A DNA stretch of 61,383 bases from an uncultured Clostridia bacterium (GTDB lineage: Bacteria > Bacillota > Clostridia > HGM11327), in contig CAMEIT010000004.1 of the NCBI GenBank assembly GCA_945918795.1, positions 1-61,383 of the forward strand, in the 5' to 3' direction. The translations under genes and the position numbers were made by a program. Shown here piece by piece: positions 35,300 through 44,146 of this stretch. Positions within the stretch are counted from its first letter, which is position 1; each line of letters opens with the position of its first letter. The notes beneath the pieces were generated by a model that saw only the letters and a program-made list of their open reading frames with translations, ran no database searches and had not been told where the DNA came from.

Positions 35300-36856
35300 T
35301 CAGCGTTTTATTACAACGACACCCTTTAAGCCCGAAATATTGTCTGCGTTTTCGATCCCGTTCATTTTGCAGAGGTTTTCGGGCGATACTCCGAAGTGCT
35401 TTGCAATATCCCATATTTTCTCGTTTTCACCTATAAAATGATAATACAAAGCCTTTTCCTCCGGAGCCTCAAGAGGCTTTGCCTGCGCCGATGTTATTAC
35501 AGAATAAGTCGACTCCTCCATTACAGAAGCATTTGCCGCCGCCACCCATTTCAACACAATCTCGCCGTAATCGTTCAGCTGTGATGTGACACTTTTTATA
35601 TTAACCGAACAGTCAATAACATTACCGTTCGTCGCTCTCGCCTCAAACATATAGTTGTACGGCACCTCGGCAGATGCTACCCTCAATACATTTTCGTCCG
35701 ATTTCGGCACATACACGGATTCGATACTGTAAATACCTTCAAAATAAATATTTTTGCCCTCTATATATGAATTGCATTCCTTCTGCTTCACGGACGAATA
35801 AAGCACTGCTTCAACATCCGCATTGGGAACTGACAGCTTTTCCGAGCATACGCCTACATTATTGCTTAAAACAAACGTATCCGAACCGCGAACGTTTTCC
35901 GTTTTCAGCTCAAGCGACATTCCCGGTAAGAACGCATCTTGAGTAATATCGTAAACAAAATAATCATACACCTCAACATCAAACGACACAAGCGCTTCTA
36001 TGCTCAAAATTCCGTTTTCCTTTGCGTCAACGGACAGCTCTGCCACAACGGGAACAATATTGAGTACGGCACTTTGAGATACGTCCGGTATTTCGCACGC
36101 CTGATTGAAGTTTATATCAAACCCCGTCGAATAAAAATGCGGAACGCTTTCGATATTCGAATAAACCGTATCAACGTGTACTGAGCCGTAAAATATGGCT
36201 TTTGAATCGGAAATTCGCTGATTATCGATCGATACAGCGGCATCCTTGTGAAGAATAACATCTACCTGAGGAAGCGCCGAGTCGAGCGTTACGTCCTCTT
36301 TCACAAACGACTGCACTCTCATTACGCCTACCGAGCGCATATTGTCAATCTGAGCTTTTTTGCACACAATGCTCTTGTCGTCAAACGATTCTATAACGTC
36401 GCACCCCACAGTCTGCTTTGAAATTGCACTTACCGTGATATACGCTTTTACAACGGCTTTTCTGTCCGAAATAAGCACAGTCTCAACATTATCCGTATGT
36501 ACGCCGACAAGATACGATTTATTCTCCGCAATAGATGACTCTTCATCCTCCGAATCAAAAATAATCGTTTCCTTGAACGTTTTTGAAAATTCGCATGAAG
36601 TCGTATACAAATGCTCTTCCTCTTCACTTACGGAAAGAGCGTTGTAAAGCAGCATACAGTCAGCCGAAATATTGAAGTTTACGGTATCCCCGACAAGACT
36701 TGTCGCCGAAATAACAGGTCTTACGCTTGTTTGCACTATTGAATTGATGCGCGGTTTATTATCGGGCATAATGTAATTCATTTCCAGCATGAGCTGTTTG
36801 CTCTGCCGTGATGAAATTCTTTCGTTTCCGATATGGATTTTATTAATTTCTGCCAT
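35300..36856 (-). CDS. SipL-like protein: DUF3794 (SPOCS) domains plus C-terminal LysM
   Basis: 518 residues. At least two DUF3794/SPOCS-like domains (about 20-330; VDVILHKDAAVSIDNQRISD and similar) precede a LysM domain at the C-terminus (HFIGENEKIWDIAKHFGV, LCKMNGIENADNISGLKG). SipL is a spore coat morphogenetic protein of Clostridioides that binds SpoIVA through LysM. The architecture matches, so a role in coat assembly is likely. The ribosome-binding site before the ATG is weak (GGAATAAAACTGGC). Confidence 0.8.
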   Translation of the reverse strand: MAEINKIHIGNERISSRQSKQLMLEMNYIMPDNKPRINSIVQTSVRPVISATSLVGDTVNFNISADCMLLYNALSVSEEEEHLYTTSCEFSKTFKETIIFDSEDEESSIAENKSYLVGVHTDNVETVLISDRKAVVKAYITVSAISKQTVGCDVIESFDDKSIVCKKAQIDNMRSVGVMRVQSFVKEDVTLDSALPQVDVILHKDAAVSIDNQRISDSKAIFYGSVHVDTVYSNIESVPHFYSTGFDINFNQACEIPDVSQSAVLNIVPVVAELSVDAKENGILSIEALVSFDVEVYDYFVYDITQDAFLPGMSLELKTENVRGSDTFVLSNNVGVCSEKLSVPNADVEAVLYSSVKQKECNSYIEGKNIYFEGIYSIESVYVPKSDENVLRVASAEVPYNYMFEARATNGNVIDCSVNIKSVTSQLNDYGEIVLKWVAAANASVMEESTYSVITSAQAKPLEAPEEKALYYHFIGENEKIWDIAKHFGVSPENLCKMNGIENADNISGLKGVVVIKR

Positions 36857-37170
36857 GCCAGTTTTATTCCGAGGTTTTTCAACTTCGGAAAATCCTTTCT
36901 CCCCGAATAATTAATGTTCATCAATAGAGGTCGGGGACCTTTATCGAATTCGTCCGTAATTTTTCCGGAGCAATATATCTTTTCACCAAAAGTTATGCTG
37001 AGTGTCAGTAAAATATTACTTTTGACATCGGAATTAATTGCAAAATGACTTCATTGTATTCCGATATACAAAATTAAATATAAAATTTGCACAATAAATA
37101 AATCCGATATTGTTTTTTGACTCAAATTTATGCTATAATAATATAAAATTTATTATCGCAGGGCATTAAA
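36857..37170. other. Divergent intergenic region
   Basis: 314 nt between the SipL-like gene (-) and a GNAT gene (+). No gene or RNA recognised. TTGACT near 37118 and TATAAT near 37135 are close but their spacing is too short for a clear promoter. Confidence 0.4.
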
Positions 37171-37734
37171 ATGGTAATTATGTACGACACAGAGCGTCTG
37201 AAGCTCATATCACCCAACAAATTATATTTAGACAGCATAATGGATTATCAGAAAAGGAACAAAGAATTTCTTGAAATATGGGAGCCTAAGCGTCCCGAAA
37301 CATTCTATACGGCAGAGTACCAAAGGGCATGGATCAAAGCCGAACAGAAAGAAATTAAAAAGCTGACCGGATTCTGCATGATAATTGTAAAGGCGAGCGA
37401 GCCATGGAGAGTCATAGGGACAATAAAGCTTTCGAATATTCTTTACGGCAATTTCTGCTCATGCTTTTTGGGATACAGGCTTGACAAAAACGAAACAAAC
37501 AAGGGCTACATGACGGAAGCCGTGCAAAAAATGCTCCAAATTGCATTTGATGACCTCAATTTGCATAGAGTGGAAGCAAGCGTGATACCGTCAAACGAGC
37601 CGTCAAAAGCCGTGCTTAAAAAAGCGGGCTTTCAGTATCTCGGAGTTTCATCGTCATATCTGAAAATATACGGAGAGTGGCATCGCCATGAGCTGTATGA
37701 ATATATAAATCCGAACGACGAGCCGTCGCTGTAA
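37171..37734 (+). CDS. GNAT family N-acetyltransferase
   Basis: 187 residues, RimJ/RimL-like: DTERLKLISPNKLYLDSIM, FLGYRLDKNETNKGYMTEAV (CoA-binding region) and NEPSKAVLKKAGFQYLG. Start taken at ATG 37171; an internal ATG at 37180 is also possible. Substrate unknown. Monocistronic, closed by a terminator hairpin. Confidence 0.85.
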   Translation: MVIMYDTERLKLISPNKLYLDSIMDYQKRNKEFLEIWEPKRPETFYTAEYQRAWIKAEQKEIKKLTGFCMIIVKASEPWRVIGTIKLSNILYGNFCSCFLGYRLDKNETNKGYMTEAVQKMLQIAFDDLNLHRVEASVIPSNEPSKAVLKKAGFQYLGVSSSYLKIYGEWHRHELYEYINPNDEPSL

Positions 37735-37749
37735 TAAAGATATATGAAA

Positions 37750-37790
37750 AACGGAAGCTTCAACATTAAAAAGAAGCTTCCGTTTCTGAT
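37750..37790. terminator. Terminator between convergent GNAT and LRR genes
   Basis: ACGGAAGCTT / AAGCTTCCGT (37751-37760 and 37774-37783), a 10-bp stem, with T-rich 3' flanks on the plus strand and A-rich on the other side. Confidence 0.75.
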
Positions 37791-37837
37791 TATTTTATTG
37801 TTTTAATGTATCGTATCGGACTTGAAATAAAGAGCCT

Positions 37838-39442
37838 TCAACTCAATCTCACGCATTCCCAATGATGCTTCACGTACGTGTCTCTTAAATACTCAGAATT
37901 TCGCCAAGGATATTCGAGCGAAACATCAAGCACTTCCCTCTCGCCGTCATTCAAGCGGTAAACCTTCCAATCGTTCGGATTCTCAAATGTAACTGCCACA
38001 AGTGACCTGCAATCTGCAAATGCCGACGGACAAATATACGTAATATTTTCGGGAATGGTTATGGAGCTCAAAAACGTACACCCGGAAAACATCTTTTCAT
38101 CTATACAATTCATTTCGGCAGGAAATATTATCGTTTCAAGCTTCTTGCAATTTTCAAATACGCGCTTGCCCATTTTTCTGACGCCTTTAGGCAGTGCAAT
38201 ACGCTTTAAGCCGCAACCGGAAAAAGCGCCGTCATCAATTTGGGCAATACTGTCGGGCAATTCGATATAGGCAAGACTTGTGCAGTCCATGAAAGCATCT
38301 TTTTCGATTATTACAACACCATGCGACATTTTGACATCGGTAAGGTTCTCACAGTATGCAAACGCAATTTCGCCGATCTTCGTAACGCTTTCCGGTATCA
38401 CAACGCTTTCAAGTGCATAGCAAAGTTCAAAAGCGCCATCGTTTATTTGCTTCACACTTTTGGGGAAAGTCAAGCTTTTAAGACTTTCACACCTCAAAAA
38501 CGCACTTTCGCCTATCTCCGTGATATTCTCCGAGAAATTGATCTCCTTGAGAGACACGCAATAGGCAAATGCATATTCACCGAGCTTTGTAACGCTGTCG
38601 GGCAATGTTACGCTTTCAAGCGCACTGCATGACGAGAACGTATACCTATCTATGTAAGTCAGATTTTCAGATAAAACCAATTTTTTAAGATCATAGCAGG
38701 AAGAAAACGCAGTCGGACCAATTTCAACAACAGAATTCGGCAGCACGACTTCCTTAAGAGAACGGCAAGATTCAAAAGCCGCACGCCCTATCGTTGTAAG
38801 ATTTCTTGACATATAAACTTCACTAAGGTCAAAACAACTGCGAAAAGCGTTCTCTTCTATTACAGTAATGCTGTCGGGCATTATGACACTTACAATCTGG
38901 TATGAATTGAACGCATCTTTGCCAATTGTCGTAACAGGCTTGCCGTTGTGCTGTTCGGGAATAACAATACACCAATTTTCAGTTGTACCGAATCCCGTCA
39001 CACTGTAACTTTTGCCGTCTTCATTCAGAGTGTACTCAAGCCCCCGGCTCAAAACAGGCTCTTGCTCTTTGCAAAATTTACAGCGTCCGTTTTCGTAAAC
39101 ATGTTCCTCGTAATATATGTTTTGCTGTTTGACGAGAACCTCTCCGCAAACAAGGCATATCTCGCCGTTTGTAAGTCCCGTTGACGTACAGGTCGCCGCC
39201 TTGCCGCTCAACTTCTCCGGAATGTGCTCCTGCTTCGGAATTACGTACTGTTCCTCAATAACAGCACCGCAATCCGAACATACAACACCGTCCGTAAGAC
39301 CTGTTTCGGTACAGGTCGCCGATTTCCCTTGGATAGTCATGGCAGTATGCTTATGAGTCTGTTTCCCGGCGCAACCCGAGAAAGTAAAAGCGAGACAGAA
39401 TAAGCATATTACCGTTATCCACACCGATAAATGTCTTCTCAT
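37838..39442 (-). CDS. Leucine-rich repeat (BspA type) surface lipoprotein
   Basis: 534 residues from the ATG at 39442 (GGGG 9 nt upstream). Signal peptide with lipobox FSGC, so probably a lipoprotein. Residues about 25-115 contain three CxxC-bearing segments of the HTH..ATCTETG type common in clostridial surface proteins. About twelve 23-residue BspA-like LRR units follow (SVTLPDSVTKLGEYAFAYC pattern). BspA-type LRR proteins mediate adhesion or protein contacts at the cell surface. Some CxxC segments resemble a metal or ligand-binding module. Standard frame, no breaks. Transcribed alone. Confidence 0.88.
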   Translation of the reverse strand: MRRHLSVWITVICLFCLAFTFSGCAGKQTHKHTAMTIQGKSATCTETGLTDGVVCSDCGAVIEEQYVIPKQEHIPEKLSGKAATCTSTGLTNGEICLVCGEVLVKQQNIYYEEHVYENGRCKFCKEQEPVLSRGLEYTLNEDGKSYSVTGFGTTENWCIVIPEQHNGKPVTTIGKDAFNSYQIVSVIMPDSITVIEENAFRSCFDLSEVYMSRNLTTIGRAAFESCRSLKEVVLPNSVVEIGPTAFSSCYDLKKLVLSENLTYIDRYTFSSCSALESVTLPDSVTKLGEYAFAYCVSLKEINFSENITEIGESAFLRCESLKSLTFPKSVKQINDGAFELCYALESVVIPESVTKIGEIAFAYCENLTDVKMSHGVVIIEKDAFMDCTSLAYIELPDSIAQIDDGAFSGCGLKRIALPKGVRKMGKRVFENCKKLETIIFPAEMNCIDEKMFSGCTFLSSITIPENITYICPSAFADCRSLVAVTFENPNDWKVYRLNDGEREVLDVSLEYPWRNSEYLRDTYVKHHWECVRLS

Positions 39443-39593
39443 AATTTGTTTCCCCATTTCCCTTGAGAATTTTATTTGTACATATAAGCCGCAAAAGGCG
39501 ACAAAATATGACATTTATCAAAGTATAGCATAATGTGCATATATTGTCAACGGCAACATATGCACATAATTGTTTTTTTACTGTTTTTTGCTG

Positions 39594-40802
39594 TTATTTG
39601 CGATACCCCTGCAAAAAGCGTTCCAATCTGTCGCAAACTATGGAGAGCGTTTCTATATCGGGCAGATAAACTATCCTGAAATGATCAGGAGTATCGATAT
39701 TAAAGCTCCTGCCGTGAGTAACAAGCACCTTTTCTTTTCTTAAGAAATCAAGCACAAACTGCTCGTCATCATCGATATTGTACATATTTCTGTCTATTTT
39801 CGGGAATATGTAAAATGCCGCATGAGGCTTTACAGTGCTTATGCCCGGAATTGCATTCAGTCTGTCGTAAATGAAATTGCGCTGTTCATACATTCTTCCG
39901 CCCGGCAGAACGAGTGCGTCTGCGCTTTGAGTTCCGCCCAAAGCCGTCTGAATTATAGACTGTGCGGGAACGTTTGAGCAAAGTCGCATTGACGAGAGCA
40001 AATTAAGTCCCTCGATGTAGCCCTTTGCCTTTGATTTATCTCCGCTCAGGCACATCCAGCCGCATCTGTACCCTGCAACTCTGTGCGATTTTGAAAGACC
40101 GTTGAAATTGACAACCATTAAATCAGGTGCCAGAGACGCAATCGAAACGTGCTCCATGCCGTCCATAACGAGTCTGTCGTATATTTCATCCGCAAAAATA
40201 AGCAGATCATGTTCACGCGCAACATTGACAATATCCTGCAAAACATCGCGCGAATAAAGCGCACCTGTCGGATTGTTCGGATTTATTACGACAATGCCCT
40301 TTGTATTCGGCGTTATTTTTTTCTTAATATCCTCTACATCGGGGAACCAATCCGATTCTTCATCGCATCTGTAATGCACAGCCGTTCCGCCCGCAAGAGT
40401 TACCGCCGCAGTCCAGAGCGGATAATCGGGCGAAGGAATAAGCATCTCGTCTCCGTTGTTAAGGAGCCCCTGCATGGACATGGTTATAAGCTCGCTTACA
40501 CCGTTGCCGGTATAAATATCGTTTATATCCACATTGGGTATTCCTTTTAACTGACAATACTGCATTATTGCCTTGCGTGCCGAAAACAGGCCCTTTGAAT
40601 CGCTGTACCCCTCGCATTCACGAAGATTGTACATCATGTCCCTTACAATTTCATCGGGAGCATTAAAACGGAAAGGTGCCGGGTTGCCAATGTTCAGCCT
40701 TATTATCTGAATACCCTCAGCAGTCATTCTGTTTGCCTCGTCCATTATAGGACCTCTTATATCGTAACACACATTATCCAGTTTTCTTGACTTTTCTACC
40801 AT
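39594..40802 (-). CDS. alaT: Alanine-type PLP aminotransferase (AlaT/AlaA-like)
   Basis: 402 residues from the ATG at 40802, chosen for CGGAGG upstream. Class I/II fold-type I aminotransferase: IIRLNIGNPAPF, NPNNPTGALYS and the PLP-binding Lys in NFNGLSKSHRVAGYRCGWM. It resembles AlaA/YfbQ, which makes alanine from pyruvate and glutamate. The leader is a T-box whose specifier triplet reads GCA (Ala), so expression rises when uncharged tRNA-Ala accumulates, fitting an alanine-synthesis role. Confidence 0.88.
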   Translation of the reverse strand: MVEKSRKLDNVCYDIRGPIMDEANRMTAEGIQIIRLNIGNPAPFRFNAPDEIVRDMMYNLRECEGYSDSKGLFSARKAIMQYCQLKGIPNVDINDIYTGNGVSELITMSMQGLLNNGDEMLIPSPDYPLWTAAVTLAGGTAVHYRCDEESDWFPDVEDIKKKITPNTKGIVVINPNNPTGALYSRDVLQDIVNVAREHDLLIFADEIYDRLVMDGMEHVSIASLAPDLMVVNFNGLSKSHRVAGYRCGWMCLSGDKSKAKGYIEGLNLLSSMRLCSNVPAQSIIQTALGGTQSADALVLPGGRMYEQRNFIYDRLNAIPGISTVKPHAAFYIFPKIDRNMYNIDDDEQFVLDFLRKEKVLVTHGRSFNIDTPDHFRIVYLPDIETLSIVCDRLERFLQGYRK

Positions 40803-40903
40803 ATATAAACCTCCGTAAAACAAATCCTATTATAAATTATATTCTCCACACCCTGCCGTAAAGCTCACGATGCCGTTTTCTGCCGAATTTACCTGCAACA
40901 AAC

Positions 40904-41160
40904 AAAAAATCCCAAGTGCAAACCGCAAATTTGCACTTAGGACGAATCAAATCCGTGTTACCACCTAAATTCGGGGAGAAACCCCGCACTCTACCGATAC
41001 ATAACATATCGCGTTCCCATGATAACGGTGGAATTCCGTTGAAGCCTACTTTGTAATTCGGTTCAAAGCTCAAAGACTGCTTCATAATATTCTCCGCAGA
41101 GACTTACACCAACCGCCTCTTCTCTTTGCCGGTAAAATATTATTACTCCTTCTTATCATC
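40904..41160 (-). promoter_or_regulatory. Alanine-specific T-box leader
   Basis: Contains the T-box element AGGTGGTAACACGG (near 40955-40968). Its specifier loop has an AGTA on the 5' side and GAA-GCA-G on the 3' side, with GCA at 41078-41080. The terminator (40911-40942, GTCC..CTTGGGATTTTTT) competes with the antiterminator. The bulge TGGT pairs with ACCA, giving discriminator A as in tRNA-Ala. Confidence 0.9.
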
Positions 41161-41178
41161 GCATTTCAATACATTTGC

Positions 41179-41207
41179 ATTATACAACAATCGTTCTCAT
41201 TTGTCAA
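41179..41207 (-). promoter_or_regulatory. Consensus promoter of the Ala T-box
   Basis: On the minus strand, TTGACA (41202-41207), 17-nt spacer, TATAAT (41179-41184), perfectly placed before the T-box leader. Confidence 0.85.
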
Positions 41208-41275
41208 TAGATTTTTTCTTGTTAAGCTCAAAAATGATCAACTTCGTTTCAAGTGCGGTGCCCTACCGACAAAAA

Positions 41276-42691
41276 TTACCGTCTCACCCACACAAGAGTA
41301 CCGTTTTGTTCGGCAAGCGGAATAAACACGGGCTTTTCGGGGCGTCCTGCATCGGCATTGTTCGGCGAATGAATTACGAGATATTTATTTCCGTCTGTAT
41401 GCGTAAAAATCATGCCGTGTCCGCCGTCATACTTGCCCGAAACCGCCTTTGAATAAAGAGGCGTTTGCTCCTGACGCCACGGTCCCTCTATGCTGCCCGA
41501 TTCACTCACTGCTATGCCGACGCAATAGCCTTCGCTGTCCCAATTCGACCACAGCATCAAAAGATTTCCGCTTTCCGTCTTGTACATCCAGCACCCGTCC
41601 GTAACAATGCCGTATGCCCACCACGCATCGTCTGCACGGAAAAGCTCAATAGGCTCTGATATGAAGTGCGTCAGGTCATCGGAAAGCTTTGCCGCCGCCA
41701 TACGTCCCACGCCGTCATCAGTTGAAGTCCATTCATGCACGAACACCATCCACGGTTGACCGTCGTCATCAACATAAAGCGTGCCGTCAATAGAGTCCCA
41801 ATCCCGAGGCGTTACGTAGCTGTCTGAAATGGGCACAAACGGTCCGAGAGGACTTGACGACTTCAAAATAACACAGCCGCGATGATTTGTTATATTCGAC
41901 AAATATGTGGTAAACATATAGAATGCGCCGTTATATTTATGTACCTCGGGAGCCCAGTGGCATCCGCCCTCGCTCTCATGCCCCTGCGGCATTTCGACTA
42001 CATTGTATGGACCTTCCCAGCCACTGTCAAGCGAGCCGGTAGAATTTTTGTAGCAGCTCCAACCCGTTCCGTACATATAGTATACACCGTCATCATACAG
42101 CACGCACGGATCTCTAAGGCACAAAATGTCAGACTCTACAATGTTAGGTCTTGCACTTTCGCTTATGTCAATCCCGTCAGGAATTTTGCCCTCTCTGCCC
42201 TTTACATAGTATGTCTTGAAATGTTCAATGGCGCCCATTCGCGCATACCTCCCTTTGTATACAATGATTATGCTCGTTTTCTCGTCTGTCACGTATGTTT
42301 TTATCGAATATTCAAAATCATCAAGAGATTTTGCAAGCTCTGCCGACTCTCCCCTCTTCGAGGAATTAATTATTATCTCATACTTTGACTCATCCTCGGC
42401 GCTCTGATCGTCACAAACAGCAATTTCGGCACCCAGCTCGTTTTTTACAGCATCACATATCGATAAAATATCAAGCTTTTCTTCCAAAGATGCATTCGCA
42501 TCGTACACTATGCGAAACGGACTTTTCTCTCCACGCACTGCAAACGTAATTTCTTTTTCTTGTACATTTTCAGTGCCGCCTGTTGCCTGAGGCAGATTTG
42601 TGTCCGTCGGCTCCGACGGTGCTCCGCATGATGCAAGCATAAAAAGCATAAGAGTACACATCACGCACAGCCTGAATTTTTTCATAAACAA
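41276..42691 (-). CDS. GH43-like glycoside hydrolase lipoprotein
   Basis: 471 residues. Starts at a TTG with AAGGAGG six nt before it, or an ATG two codons later. Signal peptide with lipobox LASC. An N-terminal domain (about 45-175) of unknown class precedes a five-bladed beta-propeller catalytic domain like GH43/arabinanase: LRDPCVLYDDGVYYMYGTG, HWAPEVHKYNGAFYMF, DSIDGTLYVDDDGQPWMVFVH. The pattern suits a surface enzyme that cleaves arabinan or xylan-type substrates. Stands alone, no sugar-transport genes nearby. Confidence 0.82.
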   Translation of the reverse strand: MFMKKFRLCVMCTLMLFMLASCGAPSEPTDTNLPQATGGTENVQEKEITFAVRGEKSPFRIVYDANASLEEKLDILSICDAVKNELGAEIAVCDDQSAEDESKYEIIINSSKRGESAELAKSLDDFEYSIKTYVTDEKTSIIIVYKGRYARMGAIEHFKTYYVKGREGKIPDGIDISESARPNIVESDILCLRDPCVLYDDGVYYMYGTGWSCYKNSTGSLDSGWEGPYNVVEMPQGHESEGGCHWAPEVHKYNGAFYMFTTYLSNITNHRGCVILKSSSPLGPFVPISDSYVTPRDWDSIDGTLYVDDDGQPWMVFVHEWTSTDDGVGRMAAAKLSDDLTHFISEPIELFRADDAWWAYGIVTDGCWMYKTESGNLLMLWSNWDSEGYCVGIAVSESGSIEGPWRQEQTPLYSKAVSGKYDGGHGMIFTHTDGNKYLVIHSPNNADAGRPEKPVFIPLAEQNGTLVWVRR

Positions 42692-42798
42692 ACATATCCT
42701 CCTTTATCGGCAAAAATATGCAAAAATATATTGAAAATGTTATATTTGAATTTATATACAAAGATTATAATATATTCACAATGTTTTGTCAATATTGA

Positions 42799-42825
42799 TT
42801 AATTAAGAGGTTTGTGGTATAATAA
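42799..42825 (+). promoter_or_regulatory. Putative promoter of ychF
   Basis: TTGATT and TATAAT separated by 17 nt (near 42795-42823). It lies about 130 nt upstream of the ychF start codon. Confidence 0.5.
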
Positions 42826-42861
42826 AAAATAATCGGATTTGCCTCCGCTATCTACACAAAA

Positions 42862-42890
42862 AAGCCGTATCACGCAAACGATACGGCAGA
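42862..42890. terminator. Hairpin upstream of ychF, terminator-like on the minus strand
   Basis: GCCGTATC / GATACGGC with a short loop; on the minus strand it is followed by TTTTTT. No minus-strand gene ends here, so it may block antisense transcription or act in the ychF leader. Confidence 0.45.
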
Positions 42891-42946
42891 AAATATTTTT
42901 CAATTATCAGAAAGGGTAAGACTTTTTGTCTTAGGGTTATAGTATA

Positions 42947-44035
42947 ATGAAGCTTGGTATTGTCGGCTTGCCGAATGTAGGAAAATCAACACTGTTTAAT
43001 GCGATCACAAAGGCAGGTGCGGAATCTGCAAACTATCCGTTCTGCACAATAGAACCGAATGTAGGAACTGTTGCGGTACCTGATGAAAGGCTTAATATTT
43101 TAGCAGAACTTCACAATTCAAAAAAAGTAACTCCGGCAGTTGTCGATTTCGTTGATATTGCAGGACTTGTCAGAGGCGCAAGCAAAGGTGAAGGCTTGGG
43201 TAATAAATTTTTGTCGCACATAAGAGAGGTTGACGCAATAGTTCATGTTGTAAGATGCTTTGATGACGATGATATTATTCACGTTGATAACAGCGTAGAT
43301 CCACTCAGAGATATTGAGACAATAAACATCGAGCTTATACTGTCCGATATGGAGCTTGCGGATAAGCTGCTTGCAAATACAGAGAAAAAAATGAAAGCTG
43401 ACAAAGAATTTGCCGCAGAATACGAGCTTTTAAAAACAATAAAGGAATGTCTTGAAAGCGAAAAGCCCGTAAGCAGTCTCGTGCTTGACGAAGAACAGAA
43501 AAAATTGATAAAAGGCTATTGCTTCCTTACGGAAAAGCCCGTAATTTACGTTGCAAACATTTCGGAGGACGCTGTTGCAGACGAGGACAATGACTATGTG
43601 CTGAGTGTTAAGGATTATGCCGAAAAGCATGGCTCTTCCGTAATGAAGATAAGCGCAAGAATAGAAGAGGAAATCGCTCAGCTTGACGATGAAGAAAAAG
43701 CGGTGTTCATTGAAGAGCTTGGGCTTGACGAGGCAGGTCTTGACAAACTGATAAGAGTGTCCTATCAGACGCTCGGTCTGATAAGCTACTTTACGGCAGG
43801 AGAAAAAGAAACAAGAGCCTGGACAATTACAAAGGGAACAAAAGCACCTCAGGCAGCGGGAAAAATCCACTCCGATTTTGAAAGAGGCTTTATAAGAGCG
43901 GAAGTTATCCATTATGACGATTTTATGAAATACAAGAGCATGACCGTGGCAAAAGAAAAAGGTCTTGTTCGTTCAGAGGGAAAAGATTACGTTATGGTGG
44001 ACGGAGATATAGTTCTGTTCAGATTTAACGTTTGA
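42947..44035 (+). CDS. ychF: Redox-regulated ATPase/GTPase YchF (EngD)
   Basis: 362 residues of the Obg-like family. P-loop [13 protein letters not shown] at the N-terminus, [18 protein letters not shown] (G3), then an insertion with coiled coil, and the TGS domain at the C-terminus ([31 protein letters not shown]). It binds ribosomes and hydrolyses ATP preferentially. RBS is weak (AGGG). Full length. Confidence 0.96.
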   Translation: MKLGIVGLPNVGKSTLFNAITKAGAESANYPFCTIEPNVGTVAVPDERLNILAELHNSKKVTPAVVDFVDIAGLVRGASKGEGLGNKFLSHIREVDAIVHVVRCFDDDDIIHVDNSVDPLRDIETINIELILSDMELADKLLANTEKKMKADKEFAAEYELLKTIKECLESEKPVSSLVLDEEQKKLIKGYCFLTEKPVIYVANISEDAVADEDNDYVLSVKDYAEKHGSSVMKISARIEEEIAQLDDEEKAVFIEELGLDEAGLDKLIRVSYQTLGLISYFTAGEKETRAWTITKGTKAPQAAGKIHSDFERGFIRAEVIHYDDFMKYKSMTVAKEKGLVRSEGKDYVMVDGDIVLFRFNV

Positions 44036-44146
44036 TAAAATATGAATCACGCCTGCAAGTAAGAGCTGTTTTTCAATAATATTCCGAATATAATTTTGTA
44101 ACGCAATAACAGCTGTCGGATTGTATGTCCGAGAAAGGGAGACTAA

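Noticed and set aside
39414..39422. A perfect DnaA box (TTATCCACA), and another near 27572
   Set aside because: Both are single occurrences inside coding genes with no cluster; not evidence of an origin.
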